A DNA stretch of 64,000 bases. Origin: Candidatus Liberimonas magnetica. GTDB lineage: Bacteria > Elusimicrobiota > Endomicrobiia > Endomicrobiales > JAFGIL01. The stretch is taken from contig JAJAPY010000003.1 in assembly GCA_020523885.1 (NCBI GenBank), positions 186,001 to 250,000 on the forward strand, given 5' to 3'. Below the pieces are notes generated by a model that saw only the letters and a program-made list of their open reading frames with translations, was not told where the DNA came from and ran no database searches. Every line of letters begins with the position of its first letter. Positions within the stretch are counted from its first letter, which is position 1. Shown one piece after another: positions 11,401 to 18,983 of this stretch. The position numbers were made by a program, and so were the translations under genes.

Positions 11401-14400
11401 TATTTTGTCTCTGTCACCCTTTGCATTAAGAGGGGGTGCACGCGGGAGGATTTCTTCGGAATTGATTATTTTTTTTATGAAGAGGCCTAAGCTGGGAGAT
11501 ATTTTCTCGTTCTCTAAAGCTTTTATGTCATCTTTATTCAGATATAATATCACTTCTTGCTTGCCTTTTTTGTCTTTTTTCTTTTTGAATTCGTGCCTGG
11601 GAGACACATTGTCCTCAAACACAATCCTAAGCTCTGCATCTTTTATATTTGCAAGCATTTCATCTCTGATATCCAGAGATACCTCATCCTGTTTAAGGGC
11701 TGTGTTACCCATTAAAGAGCGGACTCTTCCCTGAAGCATCTCGGAATTATTATAGGAGCCCAGCATAAGAGAAACTGAAGCTGGCAAGGAAAGAGCCGCC
11801 TCTCGTAAATAAGCAATTAGCTCTATTTTTGTCCTGAAATGGACTTTCTCATGGTACTCGACTATCATTACTTTTAGAAAATCAGGCAGATATGAAAATG
11901 CCAGATAATCTATATAGATTATCCTTGCCTTTTTTTCAGCAGCCTTTACAAAGGCAAACCCGGCTAAAGGTGCATCCTCAAAATTTATGTCTCTTGACTT
12001 GTATTTTTTTTCAAGGAATTCCCTGGTCTCGGTGATCCTTTTCACAATTTCAGCCCATGATTCTGTGTTGCCTTTGATCACCTCTTTTGCTTGCCTTTGG
12101 GCTTTATCTATTGCAGCAGCCTGATAAACCATTAAGGCCGCACCGGTAATGGGTATAGACAAAAGCGAAATAGTTGTCAGCGCTATCACGAAATACTTGC
12201 TAAATTTATTTTTTGAATTAATGAATGTGCCGCCAATTATTCCGGCTAACAACGCAACTGCCAGTGCCGAGATTGTGCTTAGCACGCCAAAAAAAGTAAT
12301 AAAACCCGCCAACACCACCACCTCAACTCCTATTAATACGCCCGCCATTATCAATGAATTTTTAGGAGAGACATGGGAAGTTTTTTTGACATCAGGTTTT
12401 TTAGTTTTCTTACCCGTATTTCTAAGCTCCCTATCAAGATCTTTTATTGAATACGTAAAATTATATTGCGCACCATAATTGACTGTAAAACAGGATGCTT
12501 TTTCGTCATATTTAATTTTTAAACCGATCTTCCTGTTATTTTCTAAATTACTAAAGTAGTCTGCCAGCTGAACATTCGTCATATCATTGCCGTACGCCAC
12601 TGCACCCATAAGGTAATATTGAAAAGCTATTTGGAGAGCTCTTTGTTCAGTAAGCCCCTGTATTTCTTCAGTAATGGGCCTGCCCGCTATCGTACCTTCC
12701 TGTGTTGCGGATTTCGGCTTTCGGCTTTCGGGTTTATTATCCACAAATTCCGATTCCTGCCCGAATTCCGCACTTGCTACGCTTGCCTCTTTTGCCTGTT
12801 TTGCTATTAATTCATTATAAAGGGACTCGGAAAATTTTGTGTCTTTTGTAACATTTGGGGTGACTGTAAGGTATGATATTCTCTTGCTTTTTAATAAATC
12901 TGAAATTCCTTCTGTATGAAAACCGCCTGAAACTATTACGATTATCTCCTTTGCATTATCAAGAGATACTATTACTTCCCTGGAGTGATTGCATTGTGGA
13001 ATAAGACGTATGCCGTTGTCCGTATTTTTTCCACTTTCGGTTGCCGAGGAACCGGAGAGTGGGGTATTTTGGCCGAGTATCCTGTTTACAAAAACATTAT
13101 TTCTTTCAATATTTGTATTATAAAACTCGTCAAATAAAGAATAATATGAATCAAGGCCGGTAATATTATTATTTTCGATGTATTTATCCCAGGTTTTTCT
13201 GAATTCATCGATATTCTGCCTGAAATACTCATAATCGCGAGCTGACATTTTATTATCAAGATAATTTTCCATAGAGTTCTTGAAAAAATCGATTACAAAA
13301 ACCACTTCCTCTTCCGACCTGTTTTTCGACATTCTGAAGTGAAGCTCCCTGATAATTTTCTTTTCTTCGGCCACAAGTTCAACAGGGTTTATCTTGTTAT
13401 TTAATTCAATATAGGTAAAAAACTGTCCCAGTTCTTTATATTTTACTGCCATATCAAATTGGGATTCTTTTGTTATCCTTATAAGGCAGGCATAAAGCTC
13501 GTCCAGGCGCGACATGTTTTCTGTTTTGGACATTAAGGCCCTGTAAGTACTGTAAGGCAGTTTACTTTTCAGAGTAGTTAAGAGCTCTCTTAGCTGTTCT
13601 CCTATCTTTTTATACTTAAGGTCTTTTTGCACCTTACTAACTTCAATGTAAGACCTGATATTCTTATAAGCATGGAGGTCAAGGCCGGATTTACCAGCAA
13701 GGAATAGCAGTTTTCCATAATATTCTTTCGCAGCTATCTTTCCGTCTTTGTGTTTTTTCAGTATCTTTTCGAGTTTTTTATTGCCTTTGCTAAAATATTG
13801 TTCTTGAAGCGTAAAAAGCTCATCGTTTATCTGCGGCAGCTTCATTTTTATCTCATGTTTTTTATTGAATATTTTATTCAGCCTGGCTATATTGCTGTCA
13901 TACAATTGTTTATCTTCAAGGCCCAGAAGCAGGTCATCTTTGTCTTTTATTATTGAGTAATACTCTGTTCCGGTCAGCATACCTGTGTCAAGGAGGTTCT
14001 CGATGAGGGTTTTTCTTAGTTTTTCATCCTTGATAAGCCTGACCCAGGAAGTGTCTAATCTCCCGGTACTGCCTTCAACATAGACCTTAGACAAATTATA
14101 TTTATCCCCGATTATGGTCAATATCTTAGAAATATTCCTTTCTACTTCCGGGTGGTTGTGCAGCTGTTGTATGTTTACAACTATTGTTTCCTGGCCGTCC
14201 CCTGCCCCTTTTGCAGAGTATGCGTCAGTTATCCTTCCTGTAGTATAGGGAATAGAAAACTCATTTAAACTGCTGACAATTTTGCTTGTTTCCTTAACAT
14301 CCCGTACCAGAGATGCATAGCCCTGGCCCAGGACCGAAGAAATAATAAAACAAACAAGGGTAAATACAGCAACTGATTTTATGAAAAATTCCCTGCAGGT

Positions 14401-14970
14401 CTTTTTGAATAAATAAAAAAACCAAACAGAATAAATCTGTTTGGCCTTATAGGCTGTCAAGCAAGAATATCTTACTGAAGCTTCAATACCGCTCCTGGGA
14501 AGAAGCAAAAATAATAAAAGCAAGATAAGCAAAAATTGCACCGGCCCTGGGTCATACAGTGTCCTATAGTCAAATCTAGTCAAGAGTTTTTTGTCTGAAA
14601 AGTTTAGGTTGGGAGATATTGATTTTTTATTTATCGAACTTAGCCTGCCGTTTACACTGTCGGTATTTGTAGTTGTTAAAGTAGAGTCAGGAGTCTGCTT
14701 TTCATTTTTTTTATTATCTTTATTTGCCGGCCGGGAAGCACTTGGTTGAACACTGTTTCCGTGATTATCATTAATGAAAATACGGTTTACTATTGTGATA
14801 GGGATGGTTGAAAATGTAAGATATTCCAGGACAGCTTCCTGGCATTTTACTGCACTGTTTAATATATTTGTTTCAACGGAATAATTTAATACAGGAAAAA
14901 ATGTATTAAAAACCAATATTATGGAAATTGAAACTATAAGGATAATATTTGGGTTTTTAAAAATATTCAT
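2401..14970 (-). CDS. Giant multidomain membrane protein (4189 aa)
   Basis: One uninterrupted 12.57-kb frame. Domains in order (approximate residues): membrane segments 7-29, 146-160 and 197-216 around a Ser/Thr/Asn-rich stretch; a region opening with 'VVNIQQLHNHPE...VEGSTG' and closing with 'SGGFHTEG' (about 255-690), resembling ChaN/EreA-like proteins; membrane hairpins 870-952 followed by HEKVH (1040-1044); a HAD phosphatase with DIDGT (D1205, D1207) and GDRMSSKDGND (1559-1569); a helix-hairpin-helix (about 1612-1665); an HD-like stretch with HGIG (about 1850); a complete adenosine-deaminase-like domain (2140-2720; H2151, H2153, H2441, E2444, H2476, D2683, D2684); a second membrane/HExxH module (2920-2997; HEKKH 3076-3080); a kinase-like domain (3168-3400) with ELGKGAFGKV, HND (3288-3290) and DFG (3308-3310); and an unrecognised C-terminal 790 residues. 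The gene is flanked by a bidirectional terminator and an AT-rich leader. The overall function is unknown to me. Confidence 0.9.
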   Translation of the reverse strand: MNIFKNPNIILIVSISIILVFNTFFPVLNYSVETNILNSAVKCQEAVLEYLTFSTIPITIVNRIFINDNHGNSVQPSASRPANKDNKKNEKQTPDSTLTTTNTDSVNGRLSSINKKSISPNLNFSDKKLLTRFDYRTLYDPGPVQFLLILLLLFLLLPRSGIEASVRYSCLTAYKAKQIYSVWFFYLFKKTCREFFIKSVAVFTLVCFIISSVLGQGYASLVRDVKETSKIVSSLNEFSIPYTTGRITDAYSAKGAGDGQETIVVNIQQLHNHPEVERNISKILTIIGDKYNLSKVYVEGSTGRLDTSWVRLIKDEKLRKTLIENLLDTGMLTGTEYYSIIKDKDDLLLGLEDKQLYDSNIARLNKIFNKKHEIKMKLPQINDELFTLQEQYFSKGNKKLEKILKKHKDGKIAAKEYYGKLLFLAGKSGLDLHAYKNIRSYIEVSKVQKDLKYKKIGEQLRELLTTLKSKLPYSTYRALMSKTENMSRLDELYACLIRITKESQFDMAVKYKELGQFFTYIELNNKINPVELVAEEKKIIRELHFRMSKNRSEEEVVFVIDFFKNSMENYLDNKMSARDYEYFRQNIDEFRKTWDKYIENNNITGLDSYYSLFDEFYNTNIERNNVFVNRILGQNTPLSGSSATESGKNTDNGIRLIPQCNHSREVIVSLDNAKEIIVIVSGGFHTEGISDLLKSKRISYLTVTPNVTKDTKFSESLYNELIAKQAKEASVASAEFGQESEFVDNKPESRKPKSATQEGTIAGRPITEEIQGLTEQRALQIAFQYYLMGAVAYGNDMTNVQLADYFSNLENNRKIGLKIKYDEKASCFTVNYGAQYNFTYSIKDLDRELRNTGKKTKKPDVKKTSHVSPKNSLIMAGVLIGVEVVVLAGFITFFGVLSTISALAVALLAGIIGGTFINSKNKFSKYFVIALTTISLLSIPITGAALMVYQAAAIDKAQRQAKEVIKGNTESWAEIVKRITETREFLEKKYKSRDINFEDAPLAGFAFVKAAEKKARIIYIDYLAFSYLPDFLKVMIVEYHEKVHFRTKIELIAYLREAALSLPASVSLMLGSYNNSEMLQGRVRSLMGNTALKQDEVSLDIRDEMLANIKDAELRIVFEDNVSPRHEFKKKKDKKGKQEVILYLNKDDIKALENEKISPSLGLFIKKIINSEEILPRAPPLNAKGDRDKIIEFIKSGEIQLYVSDIDGTLLAKGMDNRISDDNLAFLHEILSLGIPVVLMTSSSLERAQVKVLNYIREDLRNNIYLYACNGAQRYRYNKEKQAFVSEEGDVDDFEHEQKLLFYKLAGECWKKVTGMDVPNTPVIERMHDKTEVAPNYPFNWVDIMPGIVRFEIEPGKLRIFVHEDYAEYSNYKKDEIDPAIFCNEFKYSNNSESIIEITIINEILKRKGIFLENLEQITKEQLADAFNDLIHIPNLTDILSGTAGITTFTIDKECPIPTIIKNKQRLAKISPGALALSQERAATTNRYWKELNNSFAEHGLDIPLDFDKGHPFAQGHMVGNYRDPVNQLIYATPYTKATGLKIAAKMFGCSRPKILFTGDRMSSKDGNDYHARVTGVIGVEVEDSTQTGEIMEALAEYRKAILLEILKAMDTDVLTKELNKINGIGPKISDYIVRNRQKFTDIHELETIPGFRKKYRDVLRLLANNLNAARTINSKDELAYSLLEVLEKEIHSLSIIPVPARTAFLEKLMSLDSLDVDNFLIYSEIPKSIYDSIDLIFGLEGDYPDFKEDIDLVREQTYKLFSQLIINVKPEDRLEFLVKYKKFENILIRDLIGISLKSRKFAFVPHNIKHIIRMHNQLLQITQQTPSKYRNRLEQRYGSGYMELLSFLGLLHGIGYSKVDPTNPFSYDDYRAKSAEMIRDDYLEEILDFLPEDLKGYQNYNIRHDLLEAVKYLGKFKNQKFNVDNTFLFILTLANEATQSSRRLENWQREPYYISLLERIQLDKKFIEKSWNLAEISKEIKALEKASLFIRLFKVLEIKKLKAKYRVDFEDYRKYTMDLGIKSLDEYRLKNPKAISDEDYERIKESFTNISQEGYFYFLGAANIADIKINFNEKTGKFIMNYELIENPLHYGNLLNLEFLSEYLIDRARRRISQLNKIYKRDKAEVKTFRPRDEDPVREFIETLPKAELHSHLTASVNALTRWKQVLAKEDPLSWIEESNEEAIYIVKNAIEWREIVIDSVNEYLEKVNLPPIKSDIEEQELYDLIKGLPADKPALASLVKTIELNYKSYALFLHKFINLVEYKSMGGSLPEFLKVADFSKSVTKGKTPVQVRADMRESARVIALTNYRNGVRYMEERTSFYGDYTEEMLVATFLGMAEGYDDAEKEIAQNLKQGEAGLTCRIIPSFMKPIGPLKMPYLEQFRILGKILKENPKIRKRVVAIDAAHKEEGNPPRIFLEAVRQFSTELEKYGLETLPMTYHVGESFGDAPLDSALMHFEEVMALSTDRMPLKRIGHGVAIGLNFKKYIGDNKIKDCEIEERIATVKWLLDLQEKLAKYNPGFKMDRNALLEELDDLNILNGILTNPGNKFKDKIISGETTIEAVILNLAISKKISAQKRKSILSRINFTVDKEKKRLKANIKVRYTPELVYNLELIREYLLNKIIEKDICIESNPSSNVFIGPFQSYKDHVIGFFLNYKHTGRFSENSGEYKGRELEVSVNTDDSGVFSTTINQELYAIAKAFNLTYSRILKLARTSFKHKFADVKSKDEEEIIESRFKRATEFIQSFSSEEIQDTVIRESTSIGSGSYIFGNFNTTPWKYGTQSEIDKITKAVQRLRGQTAVFDYNDIDKIAVGEKLTDIEAFLIGIQEIDIWARVKKINIILIEQDQASAAFDIHSGVTFNTIYIRKEYFNKLEPRELSEVIKNEIINLVIKERLLKAHWKHSQGVKPASVKGSWIAFGAAAGISAAAVIGLIGLFGLAGALGAVAVSFLSGIFADKLSKSDKSSKVVMAVLTVLSLLITPLTGSVLMAYQAVSIKKALNDSSPTRAGPNKIADELTLTYKVEIKDKKDLPAGEEFKKGEIAKVVESVPNVIFIDAAAFSKLSEPLQRSIIEHHEKKHFKTKHEFFAYGNQIIHSQSIIFIKFQELINLINFHIVHTAAFAAGNATGLIMYATGSNLAKKDDIIEKIKEDKFLRKKLSPDKFETGDKRELGKGAFGKVFAGAAGTYYKTAFVGAPGLLRANKDAIEEARIVAELNSRGLKLEQGFPELIEIGVDDDGKVWTKYAGIENGKDLYSSSWKSLDSRKKIEVLVKASKTLESMHQAGYWHNDFTTKNILFNESGDVMLIDFGMATKIGNFSLFAFLERLIFFMNKTGILDVYWAGKTIKEALSEEHFKNERLNRLLESIKSSTLLFNGTNLFRADKSQQATMTYVREQLEEVLMELNGSPKQQKQDEASPLLSSIKIPDENYSGISKQKLSSIIDAVSQSRQKRNVAATLKKVLKSITGPKAVLTGKLSEDSILGLIKRIYPNARIPIKTIAPGLYKTNWVVSSLEFNDVDFNNTKVLKGLGINSFYITTKESFLRARPDARVDNLAIRGLSIAEIDNVKVVCVDSPPNLENLNLVFSNALRNINENPVIKERLGMKDGKIDIIQASYDIDANMKYDFSTEVLVYDGSRSDTDKGPKNKSDYDMIINKEDSIKKYHLIETMLKMKSSSGYSKPGSVLSTTVDLQKDSLDHVNSLAFIENLKQEHIDTIVLSSLAIDALSREELINIKGIIEKTRKEGMRVAMDCGQVDLKEIGDKIDKLQEKLGAFALDGYIMDASDTTLTIDEIKDHLKVIRTKISRGNPFSDLSVEFPHAVLNNDLSKFCELNSIKVVLSISIDDNVDASLIDKNTYLRFKSEKGYDIDIKDLAEFKNKLQDLLIISQFSMNLELPYEVIEKGVELFGSSNSFSRFILDNLKEIEKKLSKDPKYQFERGYTEALKVPDKLLPPASAEMAIILILKKYYELKEHAKLPKIKTVSDSSSLENDMYLLGDITAEFKKHKQIDDLLKLLDSRKVEYAVGYVRGLFERLEQNKYIESNRPFADENGIYTKFFGQLIAEAKLAYDISANDKIEDIIKKLNDSAQKPSVDADVLNIVRRLKIVTEDENSPITPIEVHRLAVKALNPLIGNISSSKFDPAAMPDSIAISLELLAFYVGREEKGLVDKFKNKTLEAMPAAIRAIKSAA

Positions 14971-15105
14971 AGTATTATATTAATAAAAATATATATAATA
15001 TATATAAAATAATTGTAAATTATATGTAAAATTTAAGAAAATGTTATGAAAAAAATTGAAATTTAAAATATAATTTAGTAAACTACTAATATAATTATAG
15101 CCTAT

Positions 15106-15138
15106 TAAACTGATAATTCAATAGAAATTATCAGTTTA
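15106..15138. repeat. Perfect 13-bp hairpin
   Basis: TAAACTGATAATT at 15106-15118 and AATTATCAGTTTA at 15126-15138 are exact reverse complements around a seven-base loop. No T-run follows. It could be an operator or an RNA hairpin. Confidence 0.6.
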
Positions 15139-15140
15139 AG

Positions 15141-15265
15141 GCCTTTGAAAAAGTCCTCAACGGTCTGATTACACATATTATAAAATCAGATTATACAGAA
15201 ACAGTGACTGGACTTAATCAGTAAAATCTGTAATCAGAGATTGTTGGGTTTTTTCAGCAATCTCA
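15141..15265. repeat. Imperfect inverted repeat, 'CTGATTAC' family
   Basis: The left half runs TTTGAAAAAGTCC, AACGGT, CTGATTAC. The right half runs GTAATCAG, AGATTGTT, GGGTTTTTTCAGC. They pair in order with mismatches. The right end GTTGGGTTTTTT recurs at 21129-21140, where the same family makes another copy upstream of the FecR gene. Confidence 0.5.
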
Positions 15266-15287
15266 ATTTAAAACGGAGATAACAATT

Positions 15288-17885
15288 ATGAAAAAAGATT
15301 TATTTAATCAGGAACTTGAAAAGTACCCGGTAAAAAACTCCAAGGGCTATGTGATCATCCCGTCTTTGCCTGATAACCTGAAACCTTTGCTTGAGATAGC
15401 TTATAACCTCTGGTGGGTGTCAAACAGCGATGCTCTTGAACTTTTCCGGCGTGTAGACTTTGACTTATGGGAAGAAGTGAACCACAACCCTATTCAGCTT
15501 CTTGGCGCAATAAAGGAAGAGCGCCTTAATGAATTATCCAAGGACAACAGTTTTGTTTCGCATTTAGACCATATAAAACATGACATGAAACGATACATGG
15601 AATTTACAACCTGGTATGAAAAAGAATTTCCTGATAACAAAAACTGCAAAATAGCTTATTTTTCAACAGAATTCGGCCTGCACGACAGCCTTCCTTTATA
15701 TTCCGGCGGGTTAGGAATACTTTCAGGTGACCATATAAAATCAGCAAGCGACATGGGGCTTCCTCTGGTAGGTGTAGGCTTGCTTTACAGATACGGTTAT
15801 TTTAAGCAGTACCTAAGCTATGACGGCTGGCAGCAGGAAGAATATGTAGAGAATCATTTTTTTAGAATGCCGCTCATGCTTGAAAAGGACCAGCAGGGGA
15901 ATCCTTTAAAAATATTCGTTGAAATCCCTACAGGGAAGATCTATGCCCAGATCTGGAGGCTTCAAATAGGCCGCATCCCGCTATATTTGATAGATACGGA
16001 CGTTCAAGAGAACAAGCTGGAAGACAGGGAAATAACAGGCCAGTTATACGGCGGCGACAGAGAGATGCGCATAAAGCAGGAATTAATGCTTGGTGTCGGC
16101 GGCATGCGAGCGCTTAAAGCTCTCGGCATTGAACCTTCTGTTATACATATAAACGAAGGGCATTCGGCATTCCTTTTGCTTGAGAAAATCAGGTCCTTAA
16201 TGGCCGACCAAAAGATCACATTTGAACAGGCTGCGGAAGTTGTGAGGATTTCCTGCGTTTTCACTACTCATACACCCGTACCTGCGGGCAATGAAACTTT
16301 TGACCCTGTTCTGGTAGACAAATACTTATCGCCTCTCTATAAAAAACTCGGGCTGAAAAAAGAAGAGTTCCTGGCTTTGGGACGTCAAAATCCGGCAAAT
16401 CTAAATGAATTATTCTGCATGACTATACTTGCTTTAAAAATGGTTGATTCCGCAAACGGCGTCAGCAGGTTACATGGAACGATATCAAGGAACATGTGGA
16501 CGGGCATATGGCCGGAACTGCCCAAATCAGAGGTCCCGATTACCCATATAACGAACGGGATCCATACCACTACCTGGATCTCAAGGGAAATGGCACAGCT
16601 CTTTGACAGGTATTTGGGGCCGACCTGGAAAGATGAGCCCGAAGACCAAAGCATCTGGGAAAGGATAATGCAGATACCTGATGCCGAACTGTGGAGAAGC
16701 CATGAAAGAAGAAGAGAAAGACTGGTAACATTTGCCCGTAAGAGGCTGAAAAGCCAGCTTCAGAACAGGGGCGCTTCTCCAAGCGAGATAGACCTTGCCG
16801 AAGAGGTTTTAGACCCAGAAGCTTTGACGATATGCTTTGGCAGGCGGTTCGCATCATATAAAAGAGGAAACCTTATATTCCGGGATATAAACAGGCTAAA
16901 ATCAATGGTTACAAAGAAAAATATGCCTGTCCAGTTCATTTTTGGCGGGAAGGCTCATCCGAATGACAATGTGGGCAAAGAGCTTATAAAAAGTATAATT
17001 CATATTGCAAGAGACCCTGACCTGCGCGACAGGATCGTTTTCCTTGAAAATTATGATATGAGCGTATCTCATTATATGGTACAGGGCGCGGATATATGGT
17101 TAAACAACCCGAGACGGCCGTATGAAGCATCAGGTACAAGCGGCATGAAAGCCGCAGCCAACGGAACGCTGAATTTCAGCGTTCTTGACGGCTGGTGGTG
17201 CGAAGCTTACAATCCTGACAACGGCTGGGCCATAGGTTCTGGAGAAGAATACGAAAATACCGATTATCAGGATGAACTTGAGAGCAAAGCGATGTATGAT
17301 ATCCTTGAAAAAGATATTATTCCGTTATTCTACTCCCGTGGGCCCGACGGATTGCCGAGAGGGTGGACGAGCAAAATGAAATTATCAATGAGCTCGATAT
17401 GCCCGGGCTTTAACACAAACCGCATGATAGAAGAATATACAAGGAAGTTCTATAACCCGTCAAACTCCCGGTTTTGGAAGTTGGCTGCAAACGGTTTTGA
17501 ACCTGCAAAAAGAAAGGCAGAGTGGAAAAAGAAGGCATGCGATAACTGGCAGCAAATGAATATCTTGAAGGTTGAAGATAACCTCAACAGTGAACTGATC
17601 CTTGGAAAAACATTTAATATACGTGCAAAAGTACAACTCGGTGACGTCCTGGTGCCTGAAGATGTGAGCGTTCAGGTTTATTTCGGGTACCTTGATTCCA
17701 GGAACAGAATGAGCGATACCATTATTAATGAAATGAAACTTGCGGAAAAATCTCAGGACGGAACATATGTTTATGAAGCTGTCATTAAAGGCGATAGAAT
17801 AGGGCACTGCGGTTATGTGGTAAGGATACTTCCAAAATATGAAGGCCAGGTCCTGTATATTCCGAAGCTGATAACCTGGCAGTAA
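15288..17885 (+). CDS. glgP: Alpha-glucan (glycogen) phosphorylase
   Basis: A PLP enzyme that releases glucose-1-phosphate from glycogen or maltodextrins. The 865-residue protein has the N-terminal helical domain of the short bacterial/archaeal phosphorylases ('LLEIAYNLWWVSNSDALELF'), then 'PLYSGGLGILSGDHIKSASD' and 'VIHINEGHSAFL'. The PLP site is 'EASGTSGMKAAANG', with the Schiff-base lysine at about residue 621. About 100 C-terminal residues after the phosphorylase core look like an accessory beta domain. The ATG follows CGGAG. It is followed by a convergent gene. The phosphohexomutase at 19521 could take its product on to glucose-6-phosphate. Confidence 0.95.
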   Translation: MKKDLFNQELEKYPVKNSKGYVIIPSLPDNLKPLLEIAYNLWWVSNSDALELFRRVDFDLWEEVNHNPIQLLGAIKEERLNELSKDNSFVSHLDHIKHDMKRYMEFTTWYEKEFPDNKNCKIAYFSTEFGLHDSLPLYSGGLGILSGDHIKSASDMGLPLVGVGLLYRYGYFKQYLSYDGWQQEEYVENHFFRMPLMLEKDQQGNPLKIFVEIPTGKIYAQIWRLQIGRIPLYLIDTDVQENKLEDREITGQLYGGDREMRIKQELMLGVGGMRALKALGIEPSVIHINEGHSAFLLLEKIRSLMADQKITFEQAAEVVRISCVFTTHTPVPAGNETFDPVLVDKYLSPLYKKLGLKKEEFLALGRQNPANLNELFCMTILALKMVDSANGVSRLHGTISRNMWTGIWPELPKSEVPITHITNGIHTTTWISREMAQLFDRYLGPTWKDEPEDQSIWERIMQIPDAELWRSHERRRERLVTFARKRLKSQLQNRGASPSEIDLAEEVLDPEALTICFGRRFASYKRGNLIFRDINRLKSMVTKKNMPVQFIFGGKAHPNDNVGKELIKSIIHIARDPDLRDRIVFLENYDMSVSHYMVQGADIWLNNPRRPYEASGTSGMKAAANGTLNFSVLDGWWCEAYNPDNGWAIGSGEEYENTDYQDELESKAMYDILEKDIIPLFYSRGPDGLPRGWTSKMKLSMSSICPGFNTNRMIEEYTRKFYNPSNSRFWKLAANGFEPAKRKAEWKKKACDNWQQMNILKVEDNLNSELILGKTFNIRAKVQLGDVLVPEDVSVQVYFGYLDSRNRMSDTIINEMKLAEKSQDGTYVYEAVIKGDRIGHCGYVVRILPKYEGQVLYIPKLITWQ

Positions 17886-17895
17886 CAATAGTCCG

Positions 17896-17973
17896 GAGTG
17901 ATTAGTTCGGAGATAAAAATAAAAAAATTCGTTTTTACTACTAACTACGAACTCTCGTCTCCGAACTTACTCA
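17896..17973. repeat. Inverted repeat between convergent genes
   Basis: The arms GAGTGATTAGTTCGGAGA (17896-17913) and TCTCCGAACTTACTCA (17958-17973) pair with a few mismatches; AGTTCGGAGA/TCTCCGAACT is exact. It lies exactly between glgP and the minus-strand PPC gene and may act as a bidirectional terminator. It resembles the other word-like repeats of the window. Confidence 0.5.
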
Positions 17974-18396
17974 TTTCCACAACGGCAGGCCTGTGGAAGG
18001 ATCAGGGACTCTTTTTAAAGCTTCTCCTTCCATTTCCTGTATAAAAAACTCTGCTGCAAAAACTATAGTACCGGGCATTAAATGCCCGCCAAATGCCTTT
18101 CCGTCATAATCAGCCAGGACTATGTGCGCATGCACAAAAACCTTTTCATCTTTTAGAGAAACATTCCCGATACAGGAAGCGATCTCAAGTTTTTTATCTA
18201 ATTCCACGCAACCGGTATATTTTTTCTCGCTTTGGCTGTAATAACCCATCTTTGCTTTCTGGACAGCTCCTATCACCTGAACAGCCCCGATTTTTATACC
18301 ATGTTCTTTGCAAAAACTATTTAATTTATCAAGCAAATCATCGCCATAGTTAAAGCGTCCCATGAAGTTTCTTTTTACCTTTGTTTCTATATACAT
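17971..18396 (-). CDS. PPC/DUF296-domain protein
   Basis: A 141-residue stand-alone PPC (DUF296) domain. The conserved features are the 'HAHIVLADYDGKAFGGHLMPGTIVFAAEFFI' stretch (about residues 89-120), with its HxH and GGHL histidines that can form a metal site in bacterial members, and an N-terminal 'GDDLLDKLNSFCKEHGI' segment. Bacterial PPC proteins form trimers. Their biochemical role is not established, and AT-hook fusions in plants bind DNA. It is transcribed after the dCMP deaminase gene with a hairpin in the 55-bp gap. Confidence 0.88.
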   Translation of the reverse strand: MYIETKVKRNFMGRFNYGDDLLDKLNSFCKEHGIKIGAVQVIGAVQKAKMGYYSQSEKKYTGCVELDKKLEIASCIGNVSLKDEKVFVHAHIVLADYDGKAFGGHLMPGTIVFAAEFFIQEMEGEALKRVPDPSTGLPLWK

Positions 18397-18415
18397 TTTT
18401 TTCTCTCTTTACACT

Positions 18416-18453
18416 CTAACCAGTACCGATCCCGCATCGGTATTGGCTTGGTT
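18416..18453. other. Strong hairpin between dCMP deaminase and PPC genes
   Basis: TACCGAT and ATCGGTA form a perfect 7-bp stem around CCCGC, extended by AACCA/TGGTT with a bulge. On the minus strand it lies between two co-directional genes and has no T-run, so it may be an RNA-processing or stability hairpin rather than a terminator. Confidence 0.5.
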
Positions 18454-18946
18454 ACTCTAGTACAGATATTTTCAGGTCCGGCATTTTCATTTGTTTATAC
18501 TCTATATCGGCTTCCTTGAAAAGCTCTTTAAAAGACGGGTCTGCATAACCCTGACATGCTACAAATATTTTAATTCTTGCATTGACTAACATTTTAGCAC
18601 ATAAAATGCAGGGGGAATGTGTGCAATAAATAGTTGCATGTCTTATGCTTATCCCGTGGAGGCTGGCCTGGATTATGGCGTTTTGTTCAGCATGTATGGC
18701 TCTGCAAATCTCGTGCCGTGTACCTGAAGGTATCTTCAGCTTATCTCTTAAACAACCGAGCTCAAGACAATCCCTTACCCCTGCAGCAGCGCCGTTATAC
18801 CCGGTTGTAAGAATCTTTTTGTCGGCAACAATGACTGCTCCGACATGATGCCTCAAGCAAGTGGACCTTTCGCTGACAAGGAAAGCCAGCTTCATAAAAT
18901 ACTCGTCCCAGCCAGGCCTTTGTGTTTTTTTATTTGTATTTTTCAT
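18452..18946 (-). CDS. comEB: dCMP deaminase (ComEB family)
   Basis: Zinc-dependent deamination of dCMP to dUMP for thymidylate synthesis. The 164-residue protein carries the cytidine-deaminase signature: 'HAEQNAI' (zinc His and catalytic Glu) and 'SPCILCAKML' (PCxxC zinc ligands), plus the extra 'GYNGAAAGVRDC' loop with Cys and His residues typical of dCMP deaminases. There is no ribosome site before the ATG. The promoter at 18955-18983 predicts a transcript starting only 1-3 bases before the ATG, so this mRNA may be leaderless. Confidence 0.9.
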   Translation of the reverse strand: MKNTNKKTQRPGWDEYFMKLAFLVSERSTCLRHHVGAVIVADKKILTTGYNGAAAGVRDCLELGCLRDKLKIPSGTRHEICRAIHAEQNAIIQASLHGISIRHATIYCTHSPCILCAKMLVNARIKIFVACQGYADPSFKELFKEADIEYKQMKMPDLKISVLE

Positions 18947-18954
18947 GATGAGAA

Positions 18955-18983
18955 ATTAAACCAAAAATGAAAGCTATTGTCAA
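18955..18983 (-). promoter_or_regulatory. Promoter of dCMP deaminase (minus), -35 shared with the divergent promoter
   Basis: On the minus strand TTGACA (18983-18978), a 17-base spacer and TTTAAT (18960-18955). Predicted start near 18948, next to the ATG at 18946. The -35 overlaps the plus-strand TTGTCA of the facing promoter by five bases. Confidence 0.6.

Larger units (their letters stand above)
14971..15287. other. 317-bp intergenic region, AT-rich, with two hairpin elements
   Basis: No gene is visible here. The first 135 bases are almost pure A/T and probably hold the promoter of the giant gene, but several TATAAT-like words compete and I cannot choose one. The remainder holds a perfect 13-bp hairpin (15106-15138) and an imperfect inverted repeat (15141-15265). 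The glgP ribosome site is the CGGAG at 15274-15278. Confidence 0.6.

Noticed and set aside
2401-14970. Giant gene as several fused genes or an assembly error
   Set aside because: The frame is free of stops over 12.57 kb, with no internal ribosome-site and start pairs that stand out, and similarly large multidomain proteins are known in the suspected phylum.
17460-17888. 142-residue minus-strand frame
   Set aside because: Reverse shadow of the glycogen phosphorylase C-terminus, with no family features.
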